DNA of 64,000 bases, taken from Trichobilharzia regenti (taxonomy: Eukaryota > Platyhelminthes > Trematoda > Strigeidida > Schistosomatidae). The DNA lies in the NCBI GenBank assembly GCA_944472135.2, contig OX235263.1, positions 90,118,721 through 90,182,720 of the forward strand, read 5' to 3'. The first letter of the stretch is position 1, and each line of letters starts with the position of its first letter. The position numbers and the translations under genes are program-made. Shown here in pieces: positions 61,201 through 64,000 of the stretch. The notes under the pieces are model-generated. The model worked only from the letters and a program-made list of their open reading frames with translations. It did not search any database and was not told the origin of the DNA.

Positions 61201-62806
61201 CTGTTCACGTCCCGAATCAGGGTCATGAGAAAAACAATAACAAAGCCTAAACTTGAGAAAATCACCAGCCAATCACAACGGAATTAACGTGTGGATATAT
61301 GATTCGCAGATAAATAGCTTAACTTTCTGAGAAACAGCTACAAAGAGATAACAGAATTAACCTTCAACAGGAAAACAACCAATCACAAAAGGTTGCTTCT
61401 CGGCTAACAATAGTATGCATAAAAATCTCTAATACCTCTTGATTTTTGCAATAAATGATTTGTTGCCTGGCCCTTGTCTTCTGTCGTTACCAGTGTAACA
61501 TAAACTTACTGTGATATTGTAACAATAGAAGACAAAGGCCAGGCAACAGATCGTTTATTAAGGAAATCAACACATATTTATAGATTTTCAAGTACATTAT
61601 TATAGATTATTGTTAGCAGAAAAACAGTCTTCTGATTGGTTTGTTGTTGTTTTTTCGATTTACAGCTTGATTCCATACTGTATTTTTGGTACAAGTATGG
61701 AATTTTCCGCATATGATATCGGTAACCCAAATTTTGCAGGCCGACCATAGATATCAGGGATGCGTCGGCAGGGGTTCGAACCTTGCACCATGTGTATGGT
61801 CGGCGAGAGTCCTAACCACTGTGCCACCAACGCACACTGAAAGTTTATCTTTCATCTCTTTGTGACTGTTTCTTGAATGTCAGATCATCTATATGCTAAC
61901 TAACTGTATCCGCCTACGCAAAGTTTTTGTTCTTATTTTTCTCACGACCAATATTGGGGACATAAACATTGACATAAAATACTGTCTACCAATTTTGGCT
62001 AGTAGCCAGCTCTCACCACAATATTAAACAGGGTTACTTACTAGATACTCTTAGGCAATCAGCCACAGGAAGCCCTCCTTGGACCTAGGTTTTGTGCTAG
62101 CTGGCACTCACCAGTCAGCAAGGTGTATCTGCAACCCTGTAGGAACTCATGTCCCTTCTGAGATTCGAACCCGTGTTACCCAGTGAGTAATGCATTCAGA
62201 GACGTTACCACTGAGCTATTCGGGCTCACGATTGACCGCCTGTAGGACTGTAGTGGGTATTTTGGTTGGACACCAGTAGCTAGTGTGACGTGTCTAGTCC
62301 TTTCTTTGGTGCAGACTGAATTCTGTCAGTCAAGCTTGGAATGCGGCCACCATGCCACTACATAGCTCGCCATCACGGTGCACACTGATTTGACGATATT
62401 AGATAATTGGGGGCGATCGGCCACAGGAAGCCCTCGTTGGACCTATGTTTCGTGCTAGTCGGCATTCACAAGTCAGCAAGGCGGTGCATCTGCAACCCTG
62501 AAGGAACTCATCTCCCTTCTGAGATTCGAACTTACTTCCTTTTTACTTGAATCTTTGTTTTTATTAACATTTTTTCAAAAAAATTTTCTTCCCTTCTCCT
62601 TTCTCTAGGTATTGGCAAACAATCCACCATTCCCTCTTGCTTCTGAAGTTACACATGCCTTTTTCAAACCTCGTAATAACTCCACTACCAATACTGCTAA
62701 TAACAATAATGCACTACCTCGTGAATATTCATGGCTACGCATAGATTATTTATGCGCTTATTTAAGTACTGGACAAGAGATTTCTAAGGCGGATTATGTG
62801 CTTTAA
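25590..62806 (+). CDS. TOPBP1: TOPBP1 homologue, 8 exons, 1446 aa
   Basis: Nuclear BRCT scaffold that in animals binds phosphorylated RAD9, TRESLIN and BLM-type partners and activates the ATR-ATRIP kinase at stalled replication forks. Joining 25590-28098, 38798-38931, 40819-41122, 42841-43316, 49029-49186, 52397-52605, 57763-58115 and 62609-62806 gives 4341 nt with GT/AG at every junction and consistent phase. Domains: BRCT0 ~1-95, BRCT1 ~100-185, BRCT2 ~192-280, BRCT3 ~338-430, BRCT4 ~512-600, BRCT5 ~609-702, BRCT6 ~843-960, BRCT7 ~1217-1303, BRCT8 ~1350-1446. Phosphate-site lysine blocks are kept in BRCT1 (GSKKYLV), BRCT2 (GTKYVHAKKW) and BRCT5 (GRKWPAAKQW). W1144 lies in a WKYDDDTP block like the vertebrate ATR-activation site. 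Human TopBP1 has 1522 residues. Linker exons 4-5 are the least certain. Confidence 0.9.
28099..29559. other. Intron 1, proximal part
   Basis: AT-rich, with no repeat or ORF that I recognise. The intron runs 28099-38797. Confidence 0.5.
29560..31340 (+). mobile_element. Non-LTR retrotransposon N1 with inverted ends
   Basis: The element's 3' end (31107-31340, with GTGACTTATGATTTCCAATGA) also occurs in reverse complement at its 5' side (29560-29785). A ~210-bp inverted repeat therefore encloses the polymerase gene. The same 3' end recurs at many places in the introns. Confidence 0.75.
29715..31163 (+). pseudogene. Reverse transcriptase of element N1, one nonsense codon
   Basis: The frame is continuous apart from a single TAG at 30849-30851. 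Equivalent positions in sibling copies carry a Trp codon (RWGG), so TGG to TAG is the likely change. Motifs: PIYKKGDKSSCDNHRGISL, SQSGFRPGRGC, FLDLKAAFDSVDRE (motif A), SGVRQGCPLSPFLFN (motif B), LEYADDIVLL (motif C with the catalytic Asp pair), then SVLLYGCETW and the C-terminal RLRWLGHVLLMPSHRLPRR and PGWGPRD blocks. The first ~24 codons (to 29785) are antisense 3' UTR and not original protein. The endonuclease is missing. The clade is not settled; an RTE-like or related group is plausible. Confidence 0.75.
31420..32030 (+). mobile_element. Second 3' end of non-LTR family N
   Basis: Repeats the C-terminal and 3' untranslated part of N1 in the same direction (LRWLGH-like words, GACTTCCTGG, TTGTGACTTATAATTTCCAATG). 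Frameshifted. Confidence 0.7.
32031..32609. other. Intron 1, unassigned
   Basis: AT-rich; nothing recognised. Confidence 0.4.
32610..32990 (-). mobile_element. Family N 3' end, inverted
   Basis: On the minus strand it encodes GQTKTWHQSMKSLTV, GRCRLPGWGPRDSKN and IGDMAQNRYQWRRCI, the C-terminus of family N, followed by its 3' tail. Confidence 0.75.
32991..33424. other. Intron 1, unassigned
   Basis: No feature that I can support. Confidence 0.3.
33425..33665 (-). mobile_element. tRNA-derived SINE, family S1
   Basis: On the minus strand the tRNA-like head contains GGTGGCACAGCGGTTAGGAC (A-box region) and GGGTTCGATCCC-like B-box bases. The body ends in the CCCAGTGGAACA word (plus strand) shared by the five S1 copies. 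Confidence 0.7.
34340..34440 (-). mobile_element. SINE S2 body fragment
   Basis: Shares the GGTAGCCCAAATTTCGCAGG word and the TTTTGGTAC hairpin region with 24.1 kb and 61.7 kb. The tRNA-like head is missing. Confidence 0.6.
34560..34775 (-). mobile_element. tRNA-derived SINE, family S1
   Basis: Same body as 33425-33665 (CTGTGGAACATAAGGCTTCA, TAGCCTCATG, CTTTACTAGCC). Its B-box region is mutated. Confidence 0.65.
34776..35499. other. Intron 1, unassigned, with an (AT)n run
   Basis: A 60-codon open stretch at 35008-35190 has no recognisable domain. A (TA)n microsatellite lies at 35446-35470. Confidence 0.35.
35500..36700 (-). mobile_element. RTE (SR2-like) 3' remnant
   Basis: Minus-strand fragments read GLQVNIDKTEVMKI, HPAPITINGRDLKEVTSFTYHLGSIV and the NTFINQ...RNLSG region, which follow motif C in SR2-like polymerases. 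The 3' end is marked by GTTCCTAGTGGAACATAGGG (plus). The motif C region itself is decayed. Confidence 0.7.
36548..36691. repeat. 38-bp inverted repeat
   Basis: Bases 36548-36585 and 36654-36691 are reverse complements with one mismatch, separated by 68 bases. They lie at the edge of the RTE remnant and probably mark a rearranged breakpoint. Confidence 0.8.
37056..37830 (+). pseudogene. Penelope-like element remnant
   Basis: The frame at 37094-37285 reads KGLKFTFESENKQGELAMMLDCKIKR, then GRLHTSVYKKPTHSFH. This is the conserved end of Penelope-type reverse transcriptases (usually FLD and SVYRKPTHT). Downstream, broken frames near 37640-37760 carry YKVPCND and VGRTSR/RLSEHKN-like words of a GIY-YIG endonuclease. 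Many stops. Confidence 0.65.
37831..38797. other. Intron 1, distal part
   Basis: AT-rich, with no repeat recognised. It ends at the acceptor AATCTAG before exon 2. Confidence 0.4.
38798..38931 (+). CDS. TOPBP1: TOPBP1 exon 2 (BRCT6, first half)
   Basis: This exon of 134 bases encodes residues 837-881. The acceptor is CTAG|ATG and the donor CAG|GTATGC. LCLQGVVICVAKHL and QVELNGIVRRLGGDFKW match the BRCT6 start of vertebrate TopBP1 (VVVCVSKKLS, SELNGIAASLGADYRW). Entry phase 1 and exit phase 0 fit exons 1 and 3. Confidence 0.9.
39000..39125 (+). mobile_element. Family N extreme 3' end
   Basis: Shares the TACATGGAGGGAGTGTGG and TGTGCAAAGTTCTATGTCGA words with the other N copies. Lies in intron 2 (38932-40818). 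Confidence 0.65.
39137..39450. repeat. Penelope-type inverted repeat, short
   Basis: Left arm 39137-39250 and right arm 39365-39450 are reverse complements (GATGTGGTTGTGTTCTCTGA and its mirror). They match the outer ends of the 46.8-48.0 kb palindrome. Confidence 0.7.
40102..40152. repeat. (TA)n microsatellite
   Basis: About 25 TA units in intron 2. Confidence 0.95.
40210..40535 (+). mobile_element. Family N 3' end
   Basis: Same 3' region as N1, including AGACTTCCTGACCGG and TGTGACTTATAATACCCAATG. Confidence 0.65.
40540..40730 (+). mobile_element. tRNA-derived SINE, family S1
   Basis: Plus orientation: B-box-like TTCGATCCCCGAA at the left and the S1 body ending CTATGTTCCACTGGGAAC. It ends about 90 bases before exon 3. 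Confidence 0.6.
40819..41122 (+). CDS. TOPBP1: TOPBP1 exon 3 (BRCT6, second half)
   Basis: This exon of 304 bases encodes residues 882-982. The acceptor is CTTCAG|ATG and the donor GTTG|GTAAGA. CTHMIS continues the exon 2 fold (the THxI strand of BRCT6). A Thr/Gly/Pro-rich insert (TPGTTGGTTG) precedes KFLVSPKWLISCMEAGKRLPE, which closes the domain. The insert is not seen in vertebrate TopBP1 as I remember it. Confidence 0.88.
41460..42620 (-). mobile_element. RTE (SR2-like) remnant in intron 3
   Basis: The minus strand encodes CLDFADDICLVSSELQDLQAITNKL (motif C intact) and VRQHCLLSLIIFLIVVD (motif B), plus further downstream SR2-like blocks. It is frameshifted between motifs. A solo LTR at 41665-41959 splits it. 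The intron runs 41123-42840. Confidence 0.75.
41665..41959 (-). repeat. Solo LTR, 4-bp target duplication
   Basis: Starts TGTGGCGAGAGC and ends GTTGTTACA (plus), flanked by CTGG on both sides (41661-41664 and 41960-41963). It contains the CCTGGCCCTTGTCTTCTG end shared with four other copies in this gene. No internal region is present. Confidence 0.75.
42841..43316 (+). CDS. TOPBP1: TOPBP1 exon 4 (linker)
   Basis: This exon of 476 bases encodes residues 983-1141. The acceptor is TTTTTAG|CTTC and the donor ATCACG|GTAAGC. ASVNLLGDVNRRLEMMIGGG resembles the short helix that follows BRCT6 in vertebrates. The rest is low complexity, with Asn runs from AAT repeats (about 43210-43260) and a basic QRRIRRNPRRGK patch that could be nuclear-localising. 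Phase fits both neighbours. Conservation here is weak, so the call rests on splice sites, frame and position. Confidence 0.75.
43465..43865 (-). mobile_element. RTE (SR2-like) 3' end
   Basis: Begins with the GTTCTAAGTGGAACATAG 3' signature and extends through the conserved SR2-like C-terminal region in minus orientation. Decayed. Lies in intron 4 (43317-49028). Confidence 0.6.
43870..45430 (-). mobile_element. Family N copy split by a solo LTR
   Basis: The minus strand carries the N 3' tail (43870-44220), C-terminal blocks (44330-44450 and 44791-44960), motif C region remnants (about 45180-45300) and the CATCACGGATGCCCACTGTC stretch of motif B (near 45345-45365). It is heavily decayed. The LTR at 44455-44790 interrupts it. 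Confidence 0.65.
44455..44790 (+). repeat. Solo LTR, 4-bp target duplication
   Basis: TGTAACAACAGAAGAC...TCTCACCACA, 336 bp, flanked by ACCT on both sides (44451-44454 and 44791-44794). Same family as 41665-41959. Confidence 0.75.
45435..45860 (-). mobile_element. RTE (SR2-like) fragment
   Basis: The minus strand gives TGFQVKNIKKREVMKITN and PAPITINRKKLERGHFLKLP, the same block as at 36.1 kb, but diverged. Confidence 0.6.
46199..46235. repeat. (TA)n microsatellite
   Basis: About 18 TA units in intron 4. Confidence 0.95.
46250..46390 (+). mobile_element. Family N polymerase scrap
   Basis: Contains PGRGCSDHI and the following words of the GFRPGRGCIDHIF region of N1; broken. Confidence 0.55.
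46775..48005. repeat. 1.2-kb palindrome of Penelope-type ends
   Basis: Left arm (46775-46939 plus 47229-47515) and right arm (47555-48005) are reverse complements over about 450 bp. In the right arm, plus strand, broken frames read NHGHQFDWDI and ENFRSP-like words, resembling the end of a Penelope GIY-YIG protein, followed by its 3' tail. Two 3' ends therefore face each other tail-out. The outer ends equal the short repeat at 39137-39450. A solo LTR interrupts the left arm. Confidence 0.65.
46940..47228 (+). repeat. Solo LTR with GTGAC duplication
   Basis: TGTTATGTAC...ATATCA, 289 bp, flanked by GTGAC at 46935-46939 and 47229-47233. It is a shortened relative of 57178-57629. Removing it restores the palindrome arm. 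Confidence 0.8.
48140..48420 (-). mobile_element. Family N polymerase fragment
   Basis: The minus strand reads KVAFDCVDRVVLWRHVTVKG, matching the KAAFDSVDREVLWRCLAVKG block of N1 (motif A). Confidence 0.65.
48421..49028. other. Intron 4, distal part
   Basis: No repeat recognised. It ends with a pyrimidine-rich acceptor TTATTCACAG. Confidence 0.4.
49029..49186 (+). CDS. TOPBP1: TOPBP1 exon 5 (ATR-activation candidate)
   Basis: This exon of 158 bases encodes residues 1142-1193 plus two bases. The acceptor is TTCACAG|GTACGA and the donor ACACAG|GTGAGT. It opens VRWKYDDDTPGK, placing W1144 with acidic residues and TP directly after it. Vertebrate TopBP1 has a WDDPT block at its ATR-activating tryptophan, in the same position between BRCT6 and BRCT7. 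A Thr/Asn/Ser-rich tract follows. Entry phase 0 and exit phase 2 fit the neighbours. Confidence 0.82.
49385..51120 (+). mobile_element. Family N copy, longest 5' but frameshifted
   Basis: Reads AGPDGMTTEVFSYGGD, IIPIYKKAYKSSCDNH, RPGRGCIDHIFT, FLDLKAEFDSV (motif A), LEYADDIVLLLGEDAD (motif C) and RLRWLGHVLRMPSHRL, but with several frameshifts and stops. It starts upstream of N1, so it keeps sequence that N1 lost to its inverted end. Lies in intron 5 (49187-52396). Confidence 0.7.
51566..51921 (+). repeat. Solo LTR, family as 44455
   Basis: TGTAACGACAGAAGACAAGG...GTCACCACA, 356 bp. I find no matching flanks, so its target duplication has decayed or recombined. Confidence 0.65.
51922..52396. 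other. Intron 5, distal part
   Basis: No repeat recognised; ends with the acceptor TCCTGCAG. Confidence 0.4.
52397..52605 (+). CDS. TOPBP1: TOPBP1 exon 6 (BRCT7, first half)
   Basis: This exon of 209 bases encodes residues 1195-1263 plus split codons. The acceptor is CTGCAG|ACC and the donor ACCAA|GTAAGT. SYVISFTGLPSDERDHYTEI and VERLGGEV start BRCT7; KTTHLIVHTP is its THLI strand. Phase 2 in and phase 1 out match exons 5 and 7. Confidence 0.9.
52680..52870 (-). mobile_element. Hammerhead-type SINE (Sm-alpha-like), copy 1
   Basis: The minus strand shows CTGACGA, an inserted CGA, a stem-loop with AAACTA loop, then GAAA, in the order of a hammerhead core (about 52771-52815). The usual GTC cleavage triplet reads GGC, so cleavage is unlikely. 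Confidence 0.65.
53110..53350 (+). mobile_element. Hammerhead-type SINE, copy 2
   Basis: The tRNA-like part has GTGGTTTAATGGTCTACGAG and GGTTTCGAAAC (B-box-like). The core region at 53237-53275 reads CTGATGC (A9 changed) and CAAA in place of GAAA, so the ribozyme is broken, although the GTC triplet is kept. Confidence 0.7.
53633..53665. repeat. (GT)n microsatellite
   Basis: An interrupted GT run in intron 6 (52606-57762). Nothing else is recognised in 53360-54220. Confidence 0.9.
54225..54500 (-). mobile_element. Hammerhead-type SINE, copy 3
   Basis: The minus strand core at about 54296-54345 has CTGACGA followed by AGA and the GTCCC stem. The GAAA element reads AAAA. The tRNA-like part keeps GGTTTCGAAACC. 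Confidence 0.7.
54645..54850 (+). mobile_element. tRNA-derived SINE, family S1
   Basis: GGTTCGACTTCC B-box-like bases at the left, S1 body, then CCTTATGTCCCACTCAGAACA at the right end. Confidence 0.6.
54900..55800 (+). pseudogene. Penelope-like element remnant
   Basis: Near 55499-55590 one frame reads LLCEYIYQFTCSCGARYIDRST, then LSKRLQKHYP. This is the start of a Penelope GIY-YIG endonuclease (usually CxCGxxYIGxS), with IGRS changed to IDRS. The earlier part (54919-55125) is open but unrecognised and probably belongs to the polymerase. Several stops. Confidence 0.6.
55801..56359. other. Intron 6, unassigned
   Basis: Pyrimidine-rich with scattered short frames; nothing recognised. Confidence 0.3.
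56360..56770 (+). mobile_element. tRNA-derived SINE S3, partly inverted
   Basis: Shares CCTTTCTTTGGTG, CTCGCCATCATGGTGCACAC and CGGCCACAGGAAGCC words with 62029-62540. It contains a GTGGGTTCGAATCTC B-box. Bases 56500-56580 recur inverted at 56665-56758. Confidence 0.6.
56800..57035 (-). mobile_element. tRNA-derived SINE, family S1
   Basis: Minus-strand head with GGTGGCACAGTGGTAGAG and GGTTCGATCCCC; body ends in the CCAGTGGAACATAA word. Confidence 0.7.
57178..57629 (+). repeat. Solo LTR with CTACG duplication
   Basis: TGTTATGTAC...ACATATCA, 452 bp, flanked by CTACG at 57173-57177 and 57630-57634. TG/CA ends plus the duplication identify a solo LTR. It ends 133 bases before exon 7. Its family is not assigned. 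Confidence 0.85.
57763..58115 (+). CDS. TOPBP1: TOPBP1 exon 7 (BRCT7 end, BRCT8 start)
   Basis: This exon of 353 bases encodes residues 1265-1381. The acceptor is TTTTGTAG|CAAG and the donor GAAAG|GTAAGA. RSEKCLICLATGKWMLHKAY completes BRCT7 and closely resembles the vertebrate [20 protein letters not shown], keeping the basic residues used in phosphopeptide binding. DETPFEWG ends the domain. After a Gln-rich spacer, AFQGWKVIFGPG opens BRCT8 and VIEAGGGK continues in exon 8. Confidence 0.92.
58150..58770 (+). mobile_element. Family N 3' end in intron 7
   Basis: Starts 35 bases after exon 7 with the CTATCTCCCGTG region and carries LHRLRWLGHMLGMSSHRL and the 3' tail. Intron 7 is 58116-62608. 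Confidence 0.65.
58980..60200 (+). mobile_element. Family N copy, polymerase C-half
   Basis: Reads GNNLVDLEYAEDIVLLGKDAD, where the catalytic motif is YAED instead of YADD. The MFGMRFAPVK and STKGSVYYLAICSVLLYGCE blocks and the full 3' tail follow. Frameshifted. Confidence 0.7.
60495..60517. repeat. (GT)n microsatellite
   Basis: About ten GT units. Confidence 0.9.
60900..61060 (+). mobile_element. Family N 3' scrap
   Basis: Shares TGAAATCC...AACAGTT, GACAATTGGTGATA and ATCGTTCTCAATGAC with the N 3' end. Confidence 0.5.
61149..61497 (-). repeat. Solo LTR, family as 44455, inverted
   Basis: Plus strand runs TGTTGTGATGAAAGC...GGCCCTTGTCTTCTGTCGTTACCA. It lies 20 bases from the oppositely oriented copy at 61518. 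No clear target duplication. Confidence 0.6.
61518..62020 (+). repeat. Solo LTR interrupted by a SINE
   Basis: TGTAACAATAGAAGAC...TCTCACCACA with ATAT flanks (61514-61517 and 62021-62024). About 195 bases of SINE S2 lie inside; without them the LTR is about 310 bp. Confidence 0.7.
61645..61840 (-). mobile_element. tRNA-derived SINE S2 inside LTR
   Basis: Minus-strand head GGTGGCACAGTGGTTAGGAC and GGTTCGAACCCC, body with CTGCAAAATTTGGGTTACC. Confidence 0.75.
62029..62540. mobile_element. tRNA-derived SINE S3, repeated unit
   Basis: The minus strand at 62160-62230 is tRNA-like: AGCCCGAATAGCTCAGTGGT at its start and GGGTTCGAATCTC as B-box. The block 62050-62170 recurs at 62400-62530. It ends about 70 bases before exon 8. 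Confidence 0.65.
62609..62806 (+). CDS. TOPBP1: TOPBP1 exon 8 (BRCT8 end, stop)
   Basis: This exon has 198 bases including the TAA stop and encodes residues 1382-1446. The acceptor is TTCTCTAG|GTATTG. VLANNPPFPLASEVTHAFFK and REYSWLRIDYLCAYL complete BRCT8. An Asn/Thr-rich insert (NNSTTNTANNNN) lies inside the domain. The protein ends six residues after EIS, without the basic C-terminal tail of the vertebrate protein as I remember it. Confidence 0.92.
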   Translation, partial: VLANNPPFPLASEVTHAFFKPRNNSTTNTANNNNALPREYSWLRIDYLCAYLSTGQEISKADYVL

Positions 62807-63479
62807 AATTGTTTCACCTTATTTGATTTTGAATGTTTGTGTGTGTGTGTGTATTTGTGTGTAAATGTGGTTTCTATTATTATCCTTATTTGTTCCTAAT
62901 GTTGTTTTCATTTCATAAATAATTTATCATTTCTCAGAAAATATTGATGTAAATAGGCAAGCCTCTTTCTGTGTCTTTATGTGTGTGTGTGTGTGTACAA
63001 TTATGTTCCTACTCCCGTTGTTCTCAATCTCACCTGCTTTTTACACTAAATTAATTTGTTTGAATTGTATTCAATACATATGTGATTACTTGAAATGTTC
63101 CTCTCTGTTTCTGTGTGTGTGTGTATGTGTGTGTCCTTATTCATTTATTTAACAAGTAATGCAGAAAAACACTGAAAATACTTTTGTTTACAACTATTTT
63201 TGATGGCATCATATCCTTGTGTACAAAAAGAACCCCCTCCCCCTCCAAAGATTATTAATGGTTTAATGAAATCCTTATCCGCCTGTCTCTTCCTCTATTT
63301 TTCCTCAATTAATTCGTATCAATGTGTTTTTTTGTATATTCTTGATTGATTGTGGTGTATGATAAACACTGTGGGAATTTTCGCGGAGGTGTGTATATCG
63401 CCTTCATCTTTACCGTTAGTACTCGACAATGTCAACAGTTAGGTGCCGAGGTTGAATCTCTTGCTCTCCAGTCATATAA
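62807..63479. other. TOPBP1 3' flank with (GT)n runs
   Basis: GT-rich runs near 62831, 62983 and 63113. I see no AATAAA in the first 600 bases; ATAAAT near 62917 could serve as a variant polyadenylation signal. Confidence 0.4.
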
Positions 63480-63640
63480 GCCTATAAGATTGGGTGACAT
63501 CGCAGGAGAATGACATGGAGGAAGAGGAGGAAATGAAAGCTTACAGGAAATTGTGGAACTAGCTGAAGACGACAACGGTTGCAGAGGACTGAACTAAATG
63601 GAGATCTGCTGTTGAAGCTTTGTGTTTCACTCGGAACTCG
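63480..63640 (+). mobile_element. RTE 3' terminal coding remnant
   Basis: Broken frames read AEDxTKWRSAVEALCFTRN, matching the extreme C-terminus of RTE polymerases (DRxxWRxxVEALC, from memory). Confidence 0.5.
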
Positions 63641-63834
63641 ATGGAACTATAATAAGTAACATGGGCCCTGGCACATAAGAAACTTAAACTGGAATTCAAA
63701 CCTCTGGAAATGGGACTTCTTGATTTGGCCAATCGGTTTTGATGACAAAATTTTAGTGCCAAGTGATGATGCTAAAGCCTGTATGTATGGGGCTGTCTCA
63801 CTGAAGTAGTTAAAAGCAAAACTCCTCTGAGTTT

Positions 63835-64000
63835 ATTATAGGATTTCATCATGAGCTGACATTGGTTAGAGAACCATTGGAAAACTTGAAGGGAGTACGG
63901 GACAGCTGTTTCGTTAGCCTAGTTTGGGACTCTTCACCAGTACGCACCCACACTGCGGGGCTCGAACCCAAGACCTGATTACAAGGCTAGTGAGCTCGTA
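63835..64000 (-). mobile_element. Hammerhead-type SINE, copy 4, cut by window end
   Basis: The minus strand core near 63903-63955 reads CTGGTGA (A6 changed), AGA, the GTCCC stem and GAAACAGCTGTC with the GTC triplet kept. B-box-like GGTTCGAGCCCC at about 63958-63968. Confidence 0.7.

Noticed and set aside
63375..63400. LTR-like word AATTTTCGCGGAGG downstream of TOPBP1
   Set aside because: Only about 14 bases match the BEL LTR; too short to call a copy.
1..64000. CRISPR arrays, operons, bacterial signals
   Set aside because: The window is clearly eukaryotic; no regularly spaced short repeats beyond microsatellites and the 193-bp element units.

Overview
The window reads as an AT-rich flatworm genome, most likely a blood fluke (Schistosoma or a close relative). 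Three things point there: a protein gene with kilobase-scale introns; retrotransposons of the kinds known from schistosomes (BEL/Pao, RTE of SR2 type, CR1-like, Penelope-like); and SINEs carrying a hammerhead-ribozyme-like core resembling the schistosome Sm-alpha repeat. The species is not resolved.

One host gene is supported. It is a complete eight-exon homologue of TOPBP1 on the + strand, from 25590 to 62806. Its splice sites and reading-frame phases all agree and give a predicted protein of 1446 residues. Exon 1 (836 codons plus one base) encodes BRCT0-5. Exons 2-3 encode BRCT6, exons 4-5 a low-complexity linker with a candidate ATR-activation tryptophan, exons 6-7 BRCT7, and exons 7-8 BRCT8. 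Introns of 10.7, 1.9, 1.7, 5.7, 3.2, 5.2 and 4.5 kb make up about 88% of the locus and are packed with retrotransposon remnants.

Upstream (1-25.5 kb) I see no convincing host gene. The region is a nest of retroelements. Three gag-only BEL/Pao elements lie on the - strand: A at 3207-7163, B at 16119-20084 and C at 20146-23947. A + strand truncated copy, D (10570-11510), is joined to a CR1-like reverse transcriptase. C has two apparently identical LTRs, a 5-bp target duplication (ACCCA) and an intact ORF, so it looks young. A sits inside an older LTR with a GTGTT target duplication. B, C and a SINE all appear to interrupt one RTE element whose endonuclease end lies at 15.1-16.1 kb and whose reverse transcriptase end lies at 24.3-25.4 kb.

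Inside the gene the insertions differ. I see no BEL elements in the introns. Instead there are many copies of one non-LTR family (best at 29.7-31.2 kb, whose frame is broken by one stop), SR2-like 3' ends, Penelope-like fragments including a 1.2-kb palindrome at 46.8-48.0 kb, seven solo LTRs of two families (several with clear target duplications), tRNA-derived SINEs and simple repeats. Downstream of the gene are an RTE 3' end and a hammerhead-type SINE cut by the window edge.
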